Positions 25,835 to 34,791 are shown, counted from the stretch's first letter. The stretch is 64,000 nucleotides of DNA from a bacterium 210917-DFI.7.65 (GCA_020555865.1 JAJCJJ010000002.1:1-64000), one strand, 5' to 3'. The notes: generated by a model from the letters alone, not told the origin. Program-made: numbers and translations.

Positions 25835-26812
25835 TCAAAGCCCCAGCAATTCGCAACTGGCCAGAGCCGCCGCTGCCTCCACCACCGGCAGCGCCCGCTG
25901 CACAATACAGGGGTCATGCCGCCCCTCAATCACAAGCGTTGCATCCTTTTTTTCCGCCAGATCCACCGTATTTTGCTCCATAGCGATGGACGGCGTGGGA
26001 CGGATCGCCACTTCAAACACAATGGGCATTCCATTGGTAATGCCGCCGTTGATCCCGCCGGAGGCATTGGTGCGGGTTTTGACCTGCCCTTCTTCCATAT
26101 AAAACGGATCGTTGGCTTCACTGCCGCGCATGCATGAAAACCCGAAGCCCGCACCGAAAGCAATGCCTTTTACCGCAGGCACCGCAAACAGGTGCTGAGC
26201 AAAGATGCCCTCAGCATTGCAGCCGAAATCCGGTGCGCCAAACCCTGCGCTGATGCCGGTTACCGTGCAGGAAATGGCGCCGCCCACACTGTCTCCCGCC
26301 TTTCTGGCCGCCAGAATAATCTCTTCAATCTCCTCCGGACTCGGATCCGGTGTTCCCTCCAAAATAGAAATGGCAGATGTAATGATAACGCCTTTTTCCT
26401 GCAGGATCAACTTGGCCAACGCCCCGGCAAACACCAGCGGCGCCGTCAGCCGCCCGGAAAAATGGCCGCCTCCGCGGTAATCGTTAAATCCGCCATAGCG
26501 CACCGCGCCAGCATAATCGGCATGGCTGGGACGGGGCAGGTGTTTCAGTTTGGCGTAATCTTTGGAGCGGGTGTCCGTATTGCGGATAATGGCGCACAGC
26601 GGCGTGCCTGTAGTTTTGCCGTCAAATACGCCGGAAAGAATCTCCGGCTCGTCCGCCTCCTTCCGGGCCGTAGTCAGGGCGCTTTTCCCAGGAGCGCGAC
26701 GCTGCAGTTCCGCGCGGATAAAATCCAGATCCATCTCCACACCGGAAGGCACGCCTTCCAGCACTACGCCGATGGCCGGCCCATGGCTTTCGCCGAAAAT
26801 CGTATAGGTCAT
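25835..26812 (-). CDS. aroC: Chorismate synthase
   Basis: This 325-residue FMN-dependent enzyme converts EPSP to chorismate. Recognisable segments are FGESHGPAIGVVLEGVP, the RPSHADYAG loop, RGGGHFSGRLTAP and NASGGINGGITNG, with RPTPSI near the end. The start is the ATG at 26812, one base after the aroA stop, behind GGGAGGGG. It is somewhat shorter than the usual 350-390 residues but has all core motifs. Confidence 0.95.
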   Translation of the reverse strand: MTYTIFGESHGPAIGVVLEGVPSGVEMDLDFIRAELQRRAPGKSALTTARKEADEPEILSGVFDGKTTGTPLCAIIRNTDTRSKDYAKLKHLPRPSHADYAGAVRYGGFNDYRGGGHFSGRLTAPLVFAGALAKLILQEKGVIITSAISILEGTPDPSPEEIEEIILAARKAGDSVGGAISCTVTGISAGFGAPDFGCNAEGIFAQHLFAVPAVKGIAFGAGFGFSCMRGSEANDPFYMEEGQVKTRTNASGGINGGITNGMPIVFEVAIRPTPSIAMEQNTVDLAEKKDATLVIEGRHDPCIVQRALPVVEAAAALASCELLGL

Positions 26813-26813
26813 A

Positions 26814-28058
26814 TTACCCCTCCCGCGTGATCGCTCCGCCGAGCATTTCGTAATCCTCCCAGAAGTTAGGATAGGACTTGCGGACACACTCTGCCCCCTC
26901 AATCGTCACCGGTTCCTTGCAACGCGTGGCCGCCACAGCGGCCATCATGGCAATACGGTGGTCGTTGCAGGCATCTACCGAGACGCCGCCGCACAGCGTT
27001 TCCAAGCCGCAGATCACCAATCCATCGTGCAGTTCCTCAATATGTGCTCCCAGCGCATTCATAACCGCCGTAACCGCGGATAGGCGGTCGCTTTCTTTAA
27101 TGCGCAGCCGCGCGGCATGCACAATGCTCGTCGTTCCCTTGCGCACCGCCGCCATGGCCGCCAGTGGCGGCACCAAATCGGGACAGTCCGCCACGTCCAG
27201 TTCTACATCGCCGCTTCGGCACAATTTCACAAAAGCGTCGGCCACTACCTGATCTCCCTGCCGGGAATTCTCGCTCATCCCGGTCACATCCACCAGATTC
27301 CCCAACGCCATAGCGGCGTACCAGAAGCCAGCCTGGGACCAGTCGGCTTCCACGCGGCGCTGCGTGGGTGCATAGCGCTGCGCGCCAGGCACGAAAAAGC
27401 TGCCCTGTTTCCCTTCCAGCACATCCACCGCCACACCGCAGCCTTTCAGCGCATCCATCGTCATGGCAATGTAGCTTTCGCTTTCCAGCGCAGTGGTGGC
27501 CGTGATCCGTGAAGCTCCGTCCAGCAGCGGCAGCGCATAGAGCAGCCCCGTGAAAAACTGGCTGGACACATTGCCGGGCAGCAAAAATGTACCGCTTTCC
27601 AGCGTGCCGCGCACAGTAAGTGTGCCATCCTTCTGTTCCCAGGAGATTCCCTTTTCCTCAAACAGATCAAAATAGGGCTTCTGCGGTCGCTCCATCAGTC
27701 GGCCCCGGCCGCTGAACACGCCGCCGCCCGCCACCGCCAGAGCAATTGGGATCAGAAAACGCAGCGTGGAACCGCTCTCGCCGCAGTCAAAATGGGGCAT
27801 TCCATCCTTCTGCAGAACCGGTGCACCGGCAGCAAGTCCTTGCACGCGGATCGTGCTCCCGTCAATCTTTTCCCAGCGCGCACCCAGCTGTTCCATGCAC
27901 GAAAGGGTGGCCAGGATGTCCTGAGAAAAGGCCACGTTCGAGAGCACGCTTTCCCCATCCGCCAAGGCCGCAGCAATGATCAACCGATGGGCCTGGCTTT
28001 TCGACGGCGGCGGCGTAATGGTTCCGCAGAGCTTTTGGGGCCGTATTGTCACATTCAT
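26814..28058 (-). CDS. aroA: 5-enolpyruvylshikimate-3-phosphate synthase
   Basis: This 414-residue enzyme joins shikimate-3-phosphate and phosphoenolpyruvate. It has the two-domain inverted-barrel pattern with PPSKSQAHRLIIAAAL at the N-terminus, the GESGSTLRFLIPIAL loop and KESDRLSAV in the C-terminal half. GESGSTLRF carries Glu where many enzymes have Asn/Ala-containing loops, so glyphosate sensitivity cannot be read with certainty. It overlaps aroB by four bases. Confidence 0.95.
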   Translation of the reverse strand: MNVTIRPQKLCGTITPPPSKSQAHRLIIAAALADGESVLSNVAFSQDILATLSCMEQLGARWEKIDGSTIRVQGLAAGAPVLQKDGMPHFDCGESGSTLRFLIPIALAVAGGGVFSGRGRLMERPQKPYFDLFEEKGISWEQKDGTLTVRGTLESGTFLLPGNVSSQFFTGLLYALPLLDGASRITATTALESESYIAMTMDALKGCGVAVDVLEGKQGSFFVPGAQRYAPTQRRVEADWSQAGFWYAAMALGNLVDVTGMSENSRQGDQVVADAFVKLCRSGDVELDVADCPDLVPPLAAMAAVRKGTTSIVHAARLRIKESDRLSAVTAVMNALGAHIEELHDGLVICGLETLCGGVSVDACNDHRIAMMAAVAATRCKEPVTIEGAECVRKSYPNFWEDYEMLGGAITREG

Positions 28059-29128
28059 GCGTCTTTCTCCTCTAACAGCGCAAACAGCGCTTCTTTTTCC
28101 ATGGGCACGATCTCGGCCTGTCCGGGCTGGACCACCTCAATTACGCCGATGCATCGGCCCTGTGCCTTTTTATCCAGCCCCACCGCGGCACGATAATCTT
28201 CCATCGTGCACGGAATCTCGATGGGCAGCTGAAAAGCTTTCAGCACCCGCTCCAGCCGCGCCTGCAGCGCCGCTACCGGGCGGCCTTTCCGCCGTTCCAG
28301 CTCCAGCATCTTCACCATGCCCGCAGCCACCGCTTCGCCGTGCGTATAGGTTTCATAATGATATGCCTTTTCATAAGCATGGCCCAGGGTATGGCCAAAG
28401 TTCAAAATGCCCCGCCGTCCCGTATCACGCTCGTCCTCAGCCACCACGGCGCGCTTGATGTCGCAGCAAGTATACACGATCTCTTCCCAGTGCGCAGCGG
28501 CTGCCTGAATGCCATCCAAGCGTTCCAGAAAATCAAAAAAGGGAGCGTCGACGATCATACCATATTTAATCACTTCCGCCATTCCGTCACACAAAACGCG
28601 GTTCGGAAGCGTTGCAAAACACCCTGTGTCCGCCAGCACCAGCTTGGGCTGATAAAACGCACCCACCAAATTTTTACCCTGAGGCAGATCGATGGCGGTT
28701 TTGCCGCCCACACTGCTGTCCACCTGTGCCAGCAGTGTGGTGGGGATCTGAATAAAATCCACCCCCCGGAACATGGTGGCCGCCGCGAAGCCCGCCATAT
28801 CGCCGGTGACGCCGCCGCCCAGCGCCACCACACCGTCGCCCCGAGTGAGACCACCATCGGCAAAGCCTTCATAAAGGTTGTTCAGCGTTCGGATATTTTT
28901 ACTGGCCTCTCCGGCGGGAAATGTGACGGAAAAAGCAGTAAATCCAGCCCTCAGCAAACTTTCCATCACCATTTTCAAATACAGCGGTCCCACATTGCTG
29001 TCTGTCACTACCGCCAGCCGTTCCGCCCGCGTCACGGCGCGGATACGCGCGCCGCACTGCTCCAAAAGTCCTGTGCCGATGAGAATGTCGTATTCCCTTC
29101 CCGGCAGCTCCACCGTCAGTTGTTTCAT
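28055..29128 (-). CDS. aroB: 3-dehydroquinate synthase
   Basis: This 357-residue NAD- and metal-dependent cyclase makes 3-dehydroquinate from DAHP. The NAD-binding ALGGGVTGDMAGFAAA, the QIPTTLLAQVDSSVGGKTA motif and the metal-site His residues in NFGHTLGHAYE are present. It is 56 bases after aroF, the longest gap at the head of the operon, and overlaps aroA by four bases. Confidence 0.95.
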   Translation of the reverse strand: MKQLTVELPGREYDILIGTGLLEQCGARIRAVTRAERLAVVTDSNVGPLYLKMVMESLLRAGFTAFSVTFPAGEASKNIRTLNNLYEGFADGGLTRGDGVVALGGGVTGDMAGFAAATMFRGVDFIQIPTTLLAQVDSSVGGKTAIDLPQGKNLVGAFYQPKLVLADTGCFATLPNRVLCDGMAEVIKYGMIVDAPFFDFLERLDGIQAAAAHWEEIVYTCCDIKRAVVAEDERDTGRRGILNFGHTLGHAYEKAYHYETYTHGEAVAAGMVKMLELERRKGRPVAALQARLERVLKAFQLPIEIPCTMEDYRAAVGLDKKAQGRCIGVIEVVQPGQAEIVPMEKEALFALLEEKDA

Positions 29129-29184
29129 CCAGCCAAAACACCTTTCCCCAGAAATTTCTCAGAAAAACAGACAAGCGTTTTTCG

Positions 29185-30204
29185 TTACTTTACCACCGTT
29201 TTGCCCATCAGATTGGCCATTTGCTTGATTTTGCCCATCAGCTGCTCAAACTGATCCGGCGTCAGGGATTGCTGGCCATCGCATTTAGCGTGGGGCGGGT
29301 CATTGTGCACCTCTACAATGATACCGTCGCACCCGGCGGCAATGCCGGACATGGTCAGCGATTCCACCAGCCAGCTCATACCTCCGGAATGGGAAGGATC
29401 AACGATGATCGGCAGGTGGCTCATGCGCTTGATGCAGGGAATGGCCGCCACATCCAGCGTGTTGCGGGTATAGGTTTCAAAGGTGCGGATGCCGCGCTCA
29501 CAGAGAATCACGTTTTCGTTGCCCTCGCTCATGATATACTCAGCGGACATGATCCACTCCTCATAGGTATTGGACAGGCCGCGCTTGAGCAGAATCGGTT
29601 TGCTCATTTTGCCCACTTCCTTGAGCAGATCAAAGTTCTGCATGTTGCGCGCGCCGATCTGCACCACATCCACTTTTTCCTCGAACAAGTCAATGTATTT
29701 GGGACTCATCAGCTCTGTGACGATAGGCAGACCCGAAGCTTCCTTAGCCAGCAACAGCAGATCAAGCCCCCGGGTGCCCATACCTTGGAACGAATACGGC
29801 GAGGTGCGGGGTTTGAAGGCGCCGCCGCGGAGCATGGATGCGCCGGCCGCTTTGACACGCTGAGCCACCTCTACCATCTGATCCTCGTTTTCCACGCTAC
29901 AGGGGCCGGCAACCACGCCAAAATTGCCCCCGCCAATCTTCGCACTGCCTACAGACACCACGGTGTCTTCGGGATGGAACTTGCGGTTGGCCTTTTTATA
30001 CGGCTCGGAAACACGCATCACCCGCTCCACGTGCTGGTTAATCGTAATTTTGTCCATATCCACGGCAGTGGTGTCGCCCACCAGGCCCAAGATGCTGCAG
30101 CCGTGTCCTTCCGTGATGCTGACTTTCAGATTCAGCTGTTCCAGTTCCGCCGCCAGCTTGGCAATATCCTCTTTTGAGGCATTTGGTTTCATAACAACGA
30201 CCAT
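29185..30204 (-). CDS. aroF: DAHP synthase (type I beta)
   Basis: This 339-residue first enzyme of the shikimate pathway condenses erythrose-4-phosphate and PEP. Residues 1-70 are a ferredoxin-like regulatory domain (VVVMKPNASKEDIAKLAAEL). The barrel then shows GPCSVENEDQ, GGAFKPRTSPYSFQG, ILLKRG and VDPSHSGG. It belongs to the Thermotoga/Bacillus-type I beta class. The start is the ATG at 30204 behind AAGGAG; the frame continues 19 codons upstream. It is the first structural gene after the attenuator, so its transcription depends on read-through there. Confidence 0.95.
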   Translation of the reverse strand: MVVVMKPNASKEDIAKLAAELEQLNLKVSITEGHGCSILGLVGDTTAVDMDKITINQHVERVMRVSEPYKKANRKFHPEDTVVSVGSAKIGGGNFGVVAGPCSVENEDQMVEVAQRVKAAGASMLRGGAFKPRTSPYSFQGMGTRGLDLLLLAKEASGLPIVTELMSPKYIDLFEEKVDVVQIGARNMQNFDLLKEVGKMSKPILLKRGLSNTYEEWIMSAEYIMSEGNENVILCERGIRTFETYTRNTLDVAAIPCIKRMSHLPIIVDPSHSGGMSWLVESLTMSGIAAGCDGIIVEVHNDPPHAKCDGQQSLTPDQFEQLMGKIKQMANLMGKTVVK

Positions 30205-30238
30205 GCTATTTTGCTCCTTCTTTATGTGAATTTTTTGT

Positions 30239-30287
30239 ATTGCAAAAAGAAAAAGGCTCATTGATTGTTGTCAATCAATGAGCCTTT
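30239..30287 (-). terminator. Attenuator terminator in the aro leader
   Basis: On the minus strand 16-base arms (30272-30287 and 30252-30267) surround a 4-base loop and are followed by TTTTTCTTTTT. It lies between the leader peptide gene and aroF. Its 5' arm can pair instead with bases 30333-30348 (antiterminator). Confidence 0.9.
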
Positions 30288-30332
30288 CATCGTTTTCCAT
30301 CCCGGGAACGTCCCAAAACGCCCCTTCTGCTT

Positions 30333-30348
30333 CTCATCAATTCACAAC
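30333..30348 (-). promoter_or_regulatory. Antiterminator strand of the aro attenuator
   Basis: The minus-strand GTTGTGAATTGATGAG can pair with CTCATTGATTGACAAC (30267-30282) over 16 positions with one mismatch and two G-U pairs. It overlaps the stop codon of the leader peptide, so a ribosome that finishes the peptide covers it. Confidence 0.7.
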
Positions 30349-30440
30349 TGCACAGTTTCCCAGCAAAAAGCGCTGCCGCCGATAAATCGACCGCAGAAAA
30401 AAGAGGAAAATACAGTTGCAAACAGCATATTGTCCATCAT
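30342..30440 (-). CDS. Phe-rich leader peptide of the aro operon (32 residues)
   Basis: Starting at an ATG-ATG pair (30440) behind AAGGA, the minus strand encodes 32 residues with Phe at positions 7, 11, 14, 15, 19 and 25 and one Trp at 27. The Phe cluster (FATVFSSFFCGRF) precedes the antiterminator strand by the distance expected for ribosome stalling. No similarity to a folded protein is seen. The operon includes pheA, so low charged tRNA-Phe would stall translation, free the antiterminator and allow transcription. This is a model from sequence. Confidence 0.75.
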   Translation of the reverse strand: MMDNMLFATVFSSFFCGRFIGGSAFCWETVQL

Positions 30441-30469
30441 TTTAGTATCCTTCGCCTGAAATTGGCTTC

Positions 30470-30498
30470 ATTATAAAAGGATTCCTTTTAAATTGCAA
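30470..30498 (-). promoter_or_regulatory. Promoter of the aro operon
   Basis: TTGCAA (30493-30498) and TATAAT (30470-30475) on the minus strand are separated by 17 bases. The start near 30463 gives a leader of about 260 bases before aroF. Confidence 0.8.
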
Positions 30499-30630
30499 GA
30501 ACTTTTTCTTCCCGGTGGTATTTCTTCACAAATTTCATAATAGATGTCCTTTTCCACCTCCGGGATTTGGCCACCTTGCCCGTACAGAAAAGACTTTCCT
30601 GTTCCTTCGGCCCAAATTTCAGAAAAAGTA

Positions 30631-30659
30631 TTGACATACTGCCTTATCCGTGCTAACAT
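30631..30659 (+). promoter_or_regulatory. Promoter of the lysine-transporter operon
   Basis: TTGACA (30631-30636) and TAACAT (30654-30659) are separated by 17 bases, about 30 bases before the riboswitch. Confidence 0.75.
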
Positions 30660-30689
30660 GCTCACAATTGAATTACATATCTTTTGGGG

Positions 30690-30885
30690 CTATGCCTCAT
30701 ACACAATGGTAGAGGCGCAAAAAACATCAGTATCTGTTCAGATTTCCCGGTCTGGCCACCGCTGAGCAGGAGAAAGGGTTTTTTGCCGAAGATGCAGATT
30801 CCGGCCCGGGAATTTGTATCTGGGCTGGCGGAGAATATCCGCCGGACTGTCACAGCAATGTGGAGTGCTATCATCTTTTCCAATT
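30690..30885 (+). ncRNA. Lysine riboswitch (L box)
   Basis: Conserved L-box blocks are in order: AGAGGCGC (30711-30718), AGTAT (30729-30733), AAAGG followed by a T run and GCCGAAG (30785-30791), CTGGGCTGG (from 30820) and ACTGTCA (30846-30852). A hairpin with a T-rich tail follows at 30912-30955. It precedes an amino-acid ABC importer, so the importer is predicted to carry lysine and to be shut off by it. The ends are approximate. Confidence 0.88.
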
Positions 30886-30911
30886 TTATTAGATTAGGTG
30901 CCGATGCCTCT

Positions 30912-30955
30912 GCCATAATGCTTCTTCTATGGAAGCATTGTGGCTTTTGCCTTTT
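30912..30955 (+). terminator. Riboswitch-controlled terminator
   Basis: AATGCTTC (30917-30924) pairs with GAAGCATT (30932-30939), extended by GCCA/TGGC with one mismatch, then TTTTGCCTTTT. It lies between the lysine aptamer and the binding-protein gene. Confidence 0.75.
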
Positions 30956-31040
30956 ATGGCCACATTAAGATTGCATTGTGATTCAAGAACCCACACGGAT
31001 GTGCAAACCAAAATTGAAAAAATTGGAAGGAAGTAAGACA

Positions 31041-31937
31041 ATGATGAAAAAGAAACTGTTTGCCCTGAGCTGCGCTGCACTGATGACCATGTCTCTGGCC
31101 GCCTGCGGCTCCCCTGCCGGAACCCCCTCCTCTGAAGGTTCTGCCGACGAAAACAATGCCTCCTCCGGCGTGGAAGACGGCGTTCTGACGGTAGCTATGG
31201 AGTGCGCCTATGCACCCTATAACTGGACCCAGAACGATGATTCCAATGGCGCCGTGCCGATTTCCAACGTGTCTGGTTCCTATGCCAACGGCTATGATGT
31301 AATGATTGCAAAACAAATCTGCGAGGCCAATGGGTGGGAGCTGGAAATCATTCAGACCGACTGGGGTTCTCTGGTGCCCGGCGTACAGAGCGGAACCTAT
31401 GACGCCGTGATCGCCGGTCAGTCCATGACTGCCGAGCGCAGCGAACAGGTGGATTTTGCCGGTCCCTATTACTATGCCACCATGGTCTGCGTCACCAAGG
31501 CAGACAGCCCCAACGCCAACGCCTCTTCCATCGATGAGCTGAGCGGTACCGCTACTGCCCAGGAGTCCACAATCTGGTATAATGCGTGCCTGCCGCAGAT
31601 CAAAGGCGCAGATATCCAGACCGCGGCAGAGAGTGCTCCTGCCATGCTGATGGCTTTGGAAACTGGCACGGTGGATTTCGTCTGCACTGATATGCCCACG
31701 GCTCAAGGCGCCGTACGGGCCTATCCTGATCTCAAGATTCTGGACTTCTCTGGAACTGACGGCGATTTTCAGTTCACCGATGAAGAGCGTGCCGAAAATG
31801 TAAACATCGGTGTTTCTGTGAAAAAAGGCAACACCGAGCTCAAAGATGCGATCGACAGCATCCTGTCCACTATGACAGCCGATGATTTCAATGCGCTGAT
31901 GGACGAGGCTATTGCCATCCAGCCCTTGAGCGAGTAA
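31041..31937 (+). CDS. Amino-acid ABC transporter substrate-binding lipoprotein (probably lysine)
   Basis: This 298-residue binding protein has a lipoprotein signal (SLAACGS, lipidated Cys near residue 22) and a Ser/Glu-rich linker. The type II periplasmic-binding fold is in normal order: lobe 1 (VLTVAMECAYAPYNW, GYDVMIAKQICEANGW), hinge, lobe 2 (SIDELSGTATAQESTIWYN) and a return to lobe 1. It captures the amino acid outside the membrane. The lysine riboswitch in its leader gives the likely substrate. AAGGAAG precedes the ATG-ATG start at 31041. Confidence 0.9.
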   Translation: MMKKKLFALSCAALMTMSLAACGSPAGTPSSEGSADENNASSGVEDGVLTVAMECAYAPYNWTQNDDSNGAVPISNVSGSYANGYDVMIAKQICEANGWELEIIQTDWGSLVPGVQSGTYDAVIAGQSMTAERSEQVDFAGPYYYATMVCVTKADSPNANASSIDELSGTATAQESTIWYNACLPQIKGADIQTAAESAPAMLMALETGTVDFVCTDMPTAQGAVRAYPDLKILDFSGTDGDFQFTDEERAENVNIGVSVKKGNTELKDAIDSILSTMTADDFNALMDEAIAIQPLSE

Positions 31938-31960
31938 GCGTTTCTATGGACTGCGGCCGA

Positions 31961-32059
31961 GGCGAGGGATCCCGCTCCCTCGCCTTTGCCCCTGTTTTGC
32001 GGTGCCGAAAAGCGTTCCGCTTGTTTTCGGCATCGGAAAACAGGGCCATGCGCCCTGTT
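31961..32059 (+). terminator. Three hairpins between binding protein and permease genes
   Basis: Stems at 31961-31969/31976-31984 (then TTTG), 32004-32011/32024-32031 and 32039-32046/32052-32059 fill the 184-base gap. The first looks like a weak terminator. Such hairpins often let the binding protein be made in excess of the membrane parts. Confidence 0.6.
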
Positions 32060-32121
32060 CTTATAATAAAAAAACGTTCGTACATTTTCCAGACAGAGAA
32101 TCTTGAAAGGAGCATCTTCGT

Positions 32122-33036
32122 ATGCTGCAAATTTTCCTTCAGCAATGCTCGCAGCTGGGCACAGACATTTCCACAGTCTGGCAGTCCTATGGCGGGCAAT
32201 ATCTCGCCGGCATGGGCGCTACGCTGCGTCTGGCACTTCTGGCTACGCTGATCGGCTGTATCATTGGCTTTTTCTGCGGTATCCTGAATACCATTCCCCA
32301 TTCCAAAAACGACAACATTGTTAAGCGGTTCATACTGGGTTTGATTCGCGCCATCATCCGGGTCTATGTGGAAGTGTTCCGCGGAACCCCCATGATCCTT
32401 CAGGCCGTATTTATTTATTACGGACTGCCCTATTTTACCGGTACGCTGGTCAAATGGCCCGATATCTTTGTCGCCGCGCTGTTTGTCGTATCCATCAACA
32501 CCGGCGCCTACATGGCCGAGTCGGTCCGCGGCGGTTTCCTCTCCATTGATCCCGGCCAGACAGAAGGCGCCAAAGCGATCGGTATGACGCATGTCCAAAC
32601 CATGCTCTATGTGATCATTCCCCAGGCGCTCCGTGTTTTGCTGCCGCAGATCGGCAACAATCTGATCATAAACATTAAAGACACCTCTGTGATGTTTATC
32701 ATCGGCTTTGGCGAACTGTTCTCTGTCCACCGTGGCGTAGTCGGCCAAAATTACCTCTATTTCCCTTCTGCCGCCATCGAAATGGTTGCTTACCTTACCA
32801 TGACCCTGATCGCCTCCATTATACTGCGTTGGATTGAAAAACGCATGGCGGGCAAGCGGGACTATGTGCTGGTGAAAACCGGCAGCCGCAACGCTGCTGC
32901 CGGTAACTACAATTATCCCGTTAAGGGCAGCCCCTTAGACGAGCACAGCAAAGAGCACGCCCAGCATGTCCATCAGACGCATCAGGCACAGATCCAGCAT
33001 GATCTGAAATATGGCCGAAACAGAGGGGAGCGCTGA
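32122..33036 (+). CDS. Amino-acid ABC transporter permease (probably lysine)
   Basis: This 304-residue inner-membrane permease of the HisM/ArtM class has about five helices. The EAA loop reads [20 protein letters not shown], where the ATPase docks, and [11 protein letters not shown] is typical. The C-terminus is longer than usual by about 40 polar, His-rich residues ([16 protein letters not shown]), which is odd. GAAAGGAG precedes the ATG. It is two bases from the ATPase gene. Confidence 0.92.
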   Translation: MLQIFLQQCSQLGTDISTVWQSYGGQYLAGMGATLRLALLATLIGCIIGFFCGILNTIPHSKNDNIVKRFILGLIRAIIRVYVEVFRGTPMILQAVFIYYGLPYFTGTLVKWPDIFVAALFVVSINTGAYMAESVRGGFLSIDPGQTEGAKAIGMTHVQTMLYVIIPQALRVLLPQIGNNLIINIKDTSVMFIIGFGELFSVHRGVVGQNYLYFPSAAIEMVAYLTMTLIASIILRWIEKRMAGKRDYVLVKTGSRNAAAGNYNYPVKGSPLDEHSKEHAQHVHQTHQAQIQHDLKYGRNRGER

Positions 33037-33038
33037 AC

Positions 33039-33782
33039 ATGAGCGAAAACAAAATTCTTGAAATCCGACACCTTTCCAAAGACTTCGGCAGCCACAAGGT
33101 GCTGCGGGACATTGATTTCCTGGTACATCCCGGCGACGTGACCAGCATCATCGGCGCCTCCGGCTCCGGTAAATCCACACTTCTGCGCTGCATTAACCTG
33201 TTGGAGACACCTACCAGCGGCGAAATCCTCTTCCATGGTGAGAATATTATGGCGTGTCGCGGCGGCGCCCCTGCCTACCGCGCCAAAGTCGGCATGGTGT
33301 TCCAGTCCTTTAATCTGTTTGACAACATGTCAGTATTGCGTAACTGCATGGTGGGACAAACCAAAGTGCTCAAAAAAAGCAAGGCCGAAGCAGAAGAAAA
33401 TGCCATGCGCTATTTGAAAAAGGTAGGTATGGATCCCTATATCAACGCCCGGCCCCGCCAGCTCTCCGGCGGGCAGAAACAGCGTGTAGCCATCGCCCGT
33501 GCCCTGGCTATGGACCCGGAAGTGTTGCTGTTCGATGAACCCACTTCTGCACTGGATCCGGAAATGGTAGGTGAGGTTCTTTCCGTCATGCGGGATCTTG
33601 CTTCCGAAGGCATAACCATGCTGGTAGTAACCCATGAAATGGCTTTTGCCCGGGACGTTTCCAATCATGTAGTCTTTATGTGCGACGGCGTGATCGGTGA
33701 AAAAGGTACTCCTGCAGATGTGTTTGAGCATCCTTCAAATCCCCGGATGATCGAATTTTTGTCCCGTTTCCGCAATGCCTGA
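33039..33782 (+). CDS. Amino-acid ABC transporter ATPase (probably lysine)
   Basis: This 247-residue GlnQ-like ATPase drives uptake. It has Walker [11 protein letters not shown]-loop FQSFNLF, signature LSGGQKQR, Walker [13 protein letters not shown] and switch His in VVTHEM. It closes the binding protein-permease-ATPase set and is followed by a terminator. Confidence 0.95.
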   Translation: MSENKILEIRHLSKDFGSHKVLRDIDFLVHPGDVTSIIGASGSGKSTLLRCINLLETPTSGEILFHGENIMACRGGAPAYRAKVGMVFQSFNLFDNMSVLRNCMVGQTKVLKKSKAEAEENAMRYLKKVGMDPYINARPRQLSGGQKQRVAIARALAMDPEVLLFDEPTSALDPEMVGEVLSVMRDLASEGITMLVVTHEMAFARDVSNHVVFMCDGVIGEKGTPADVFEHPSNPRMIEFLSRFRNA

Positions 33783-33791
33783 TACAGTTTT

Positions 33792-33826
33792 GCCCCCTGT
33801 GTTTCAGCAGGGGGCTTCCTTTTTTG
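33792..33826 (+). terminator. Terminator of the lysine-transporter operon
   Basis: GCCCCCTG (33792-33799) pairs with CAGGGGGC (33808-33815), followed by TTCCTTTTTT. Confidence 0.9.
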
Positions 33827-33870
33827 TGTGCTGTGCGTTATACTGCTTTGAGAAAGGTGGAATGAGGCTT

Positions 33871-34698
33871 ATGCTGCGCCGCATTGCTCTGCTGTGCCTG
33901 CTGCCGCTGCTGCTGTGCAGCGCCTGCGGGGAACCTGTACCGGAAGAGTCTTCCTCCCTGGAAGAATCTTCTGCACCTCAGCGGATCACAACTATTTATC
34001 CCACATGGAGCACGGACGATATTTATACCGCCGGAGACATTGTTGTTCACAACGGCGGCTACTACCGCGCCCTTTGGTGGAGCCGGGGCAACGAACCCAC
34101 CGCAGACACAGAGCGGGACGAATGGCAGTACCTGGGCGAAGTACCTGTCACCGGCGCCTATTTTAATGATGTCCCCGACAGCACATGGTACGCCGAAGCC
34201 ATTAACACGTTGGCGGAGGCCGGCATTGTCACCGGCGCAGGCAGCGGGAACAATTTCTACCCCAGCCGCCCCATCACCCGCGCGCAGTTCTCCGTATTGC
34301 TCTGCCGCGCATTGGGAATTGAACCGATAGAAAGCAGCGATTCTTTTACAGACGCCGCCGATGCCTGGTATACGCCATATCTGGCCGCTCTGAAACAGCG
34401 CGGTATTGCGCAGGGAGGCGACGACAATCTGTTTCGTCCGGAGCAGCCCATCACCCGGCAGGAACTGTGTTGCCTGATCTACAATGCCAGCGATGGCTTT
34501 GCCGAAGATCCCGACACCGCCCTGGCTCCTTACAGCGATCGGGAAATGGTCGCTTCCTGGGCCGTCCAGGCTTTGTCTTGGTGTGTAGAGCGCGGAATTG
34601 TGGAGGGCAACGGCAGAAAGCTCCTGCCCGACGCTACTGCTTCCCGCGCCGAAGCTGCGCAAATCATCTACAACCTGCTCCAACGGGCACAATCGTAA
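33871..34698 (+). CDS. Lipoprotein with chitin-binding-like module and three SLH domains
   Basis: This 275-residue exported lipoprotein has a signal ending in LLLCSACGE. An acidic linker follows. Residues about 45-90 resemble a type 3 chitin-binding module (YPTWSTDDIYTAGDIVVHNGGYYRALWWSRGNEP is split by the conserved aromatic residues). Three S-layer homology domains follow (FNDVPDSTWYAEAINTLAEA, FTDAADAWYTPYLAALKQRG, YSDREMVASWAVQALSWCVE). SLH domains hold proteins to cell-wall polymers. The start is the ATG at 33871, ten bases after AAAGGTGG; an ATG at 33862 is too close. Single-gene unit. Confidence 0.85.
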   Translation: MLRRIALLCLLPLLLCSACGEPVPEESSSLEESSAPQRITTIYPTWSTDDIYTAGDIVVHNGGYYRALWWSRGNEPTADTERDEWQYLGEVPVTGAYFNDVPDSTWYAEAINTLAEAGIVTGAGSGNNFYPSRPITRAQFSVLLCRALGIEPIESSDSFTDAADAWYTPYLAALKQRGIAQGGDDNLFRPEQPITRQELCCLIYNASDGFAEDPDTALAPYSDREMVASWAVQALSWCVERGIVEGNGRKLLPDATASRAEAAQIIYNLLQRAQS

Positions 34699-34709
34699 AC
34701 AACAAAAAC

Positions 34710-34740
34710 AGCCGGCAGTTCTCGCTGCCGGCTATTTTTT
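34710..34740 (+). terminator. Terminator after the SLH lipoprotein gene
   Basis: AGCCGGCAG (34710-34718) pairs with CTGCCGGCT (34725-34733), followed by ATTTTTTT. Confidence 0.93.
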
Positions 34741-34791
34741 TAGAAAGGAAAAAAGATTTTTTAAGGACCTTTTAGGATTGCGCTGCACCAC

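Noticed and set aside
30239..30470. T-box riboswitch ahead of aroF
   Set aside because: No T-box core (GGUGG-ACC) or specifier-loop layout; the Phe-rich ORF and the paired antiterminator explain the leader better.
30684..30968. 94-codon plus-strand frame upstream of the lysine transporter
   Set aside because: It covers the lysine riboswitch and its terminator; the conserved bases are RNA structure, not codons.
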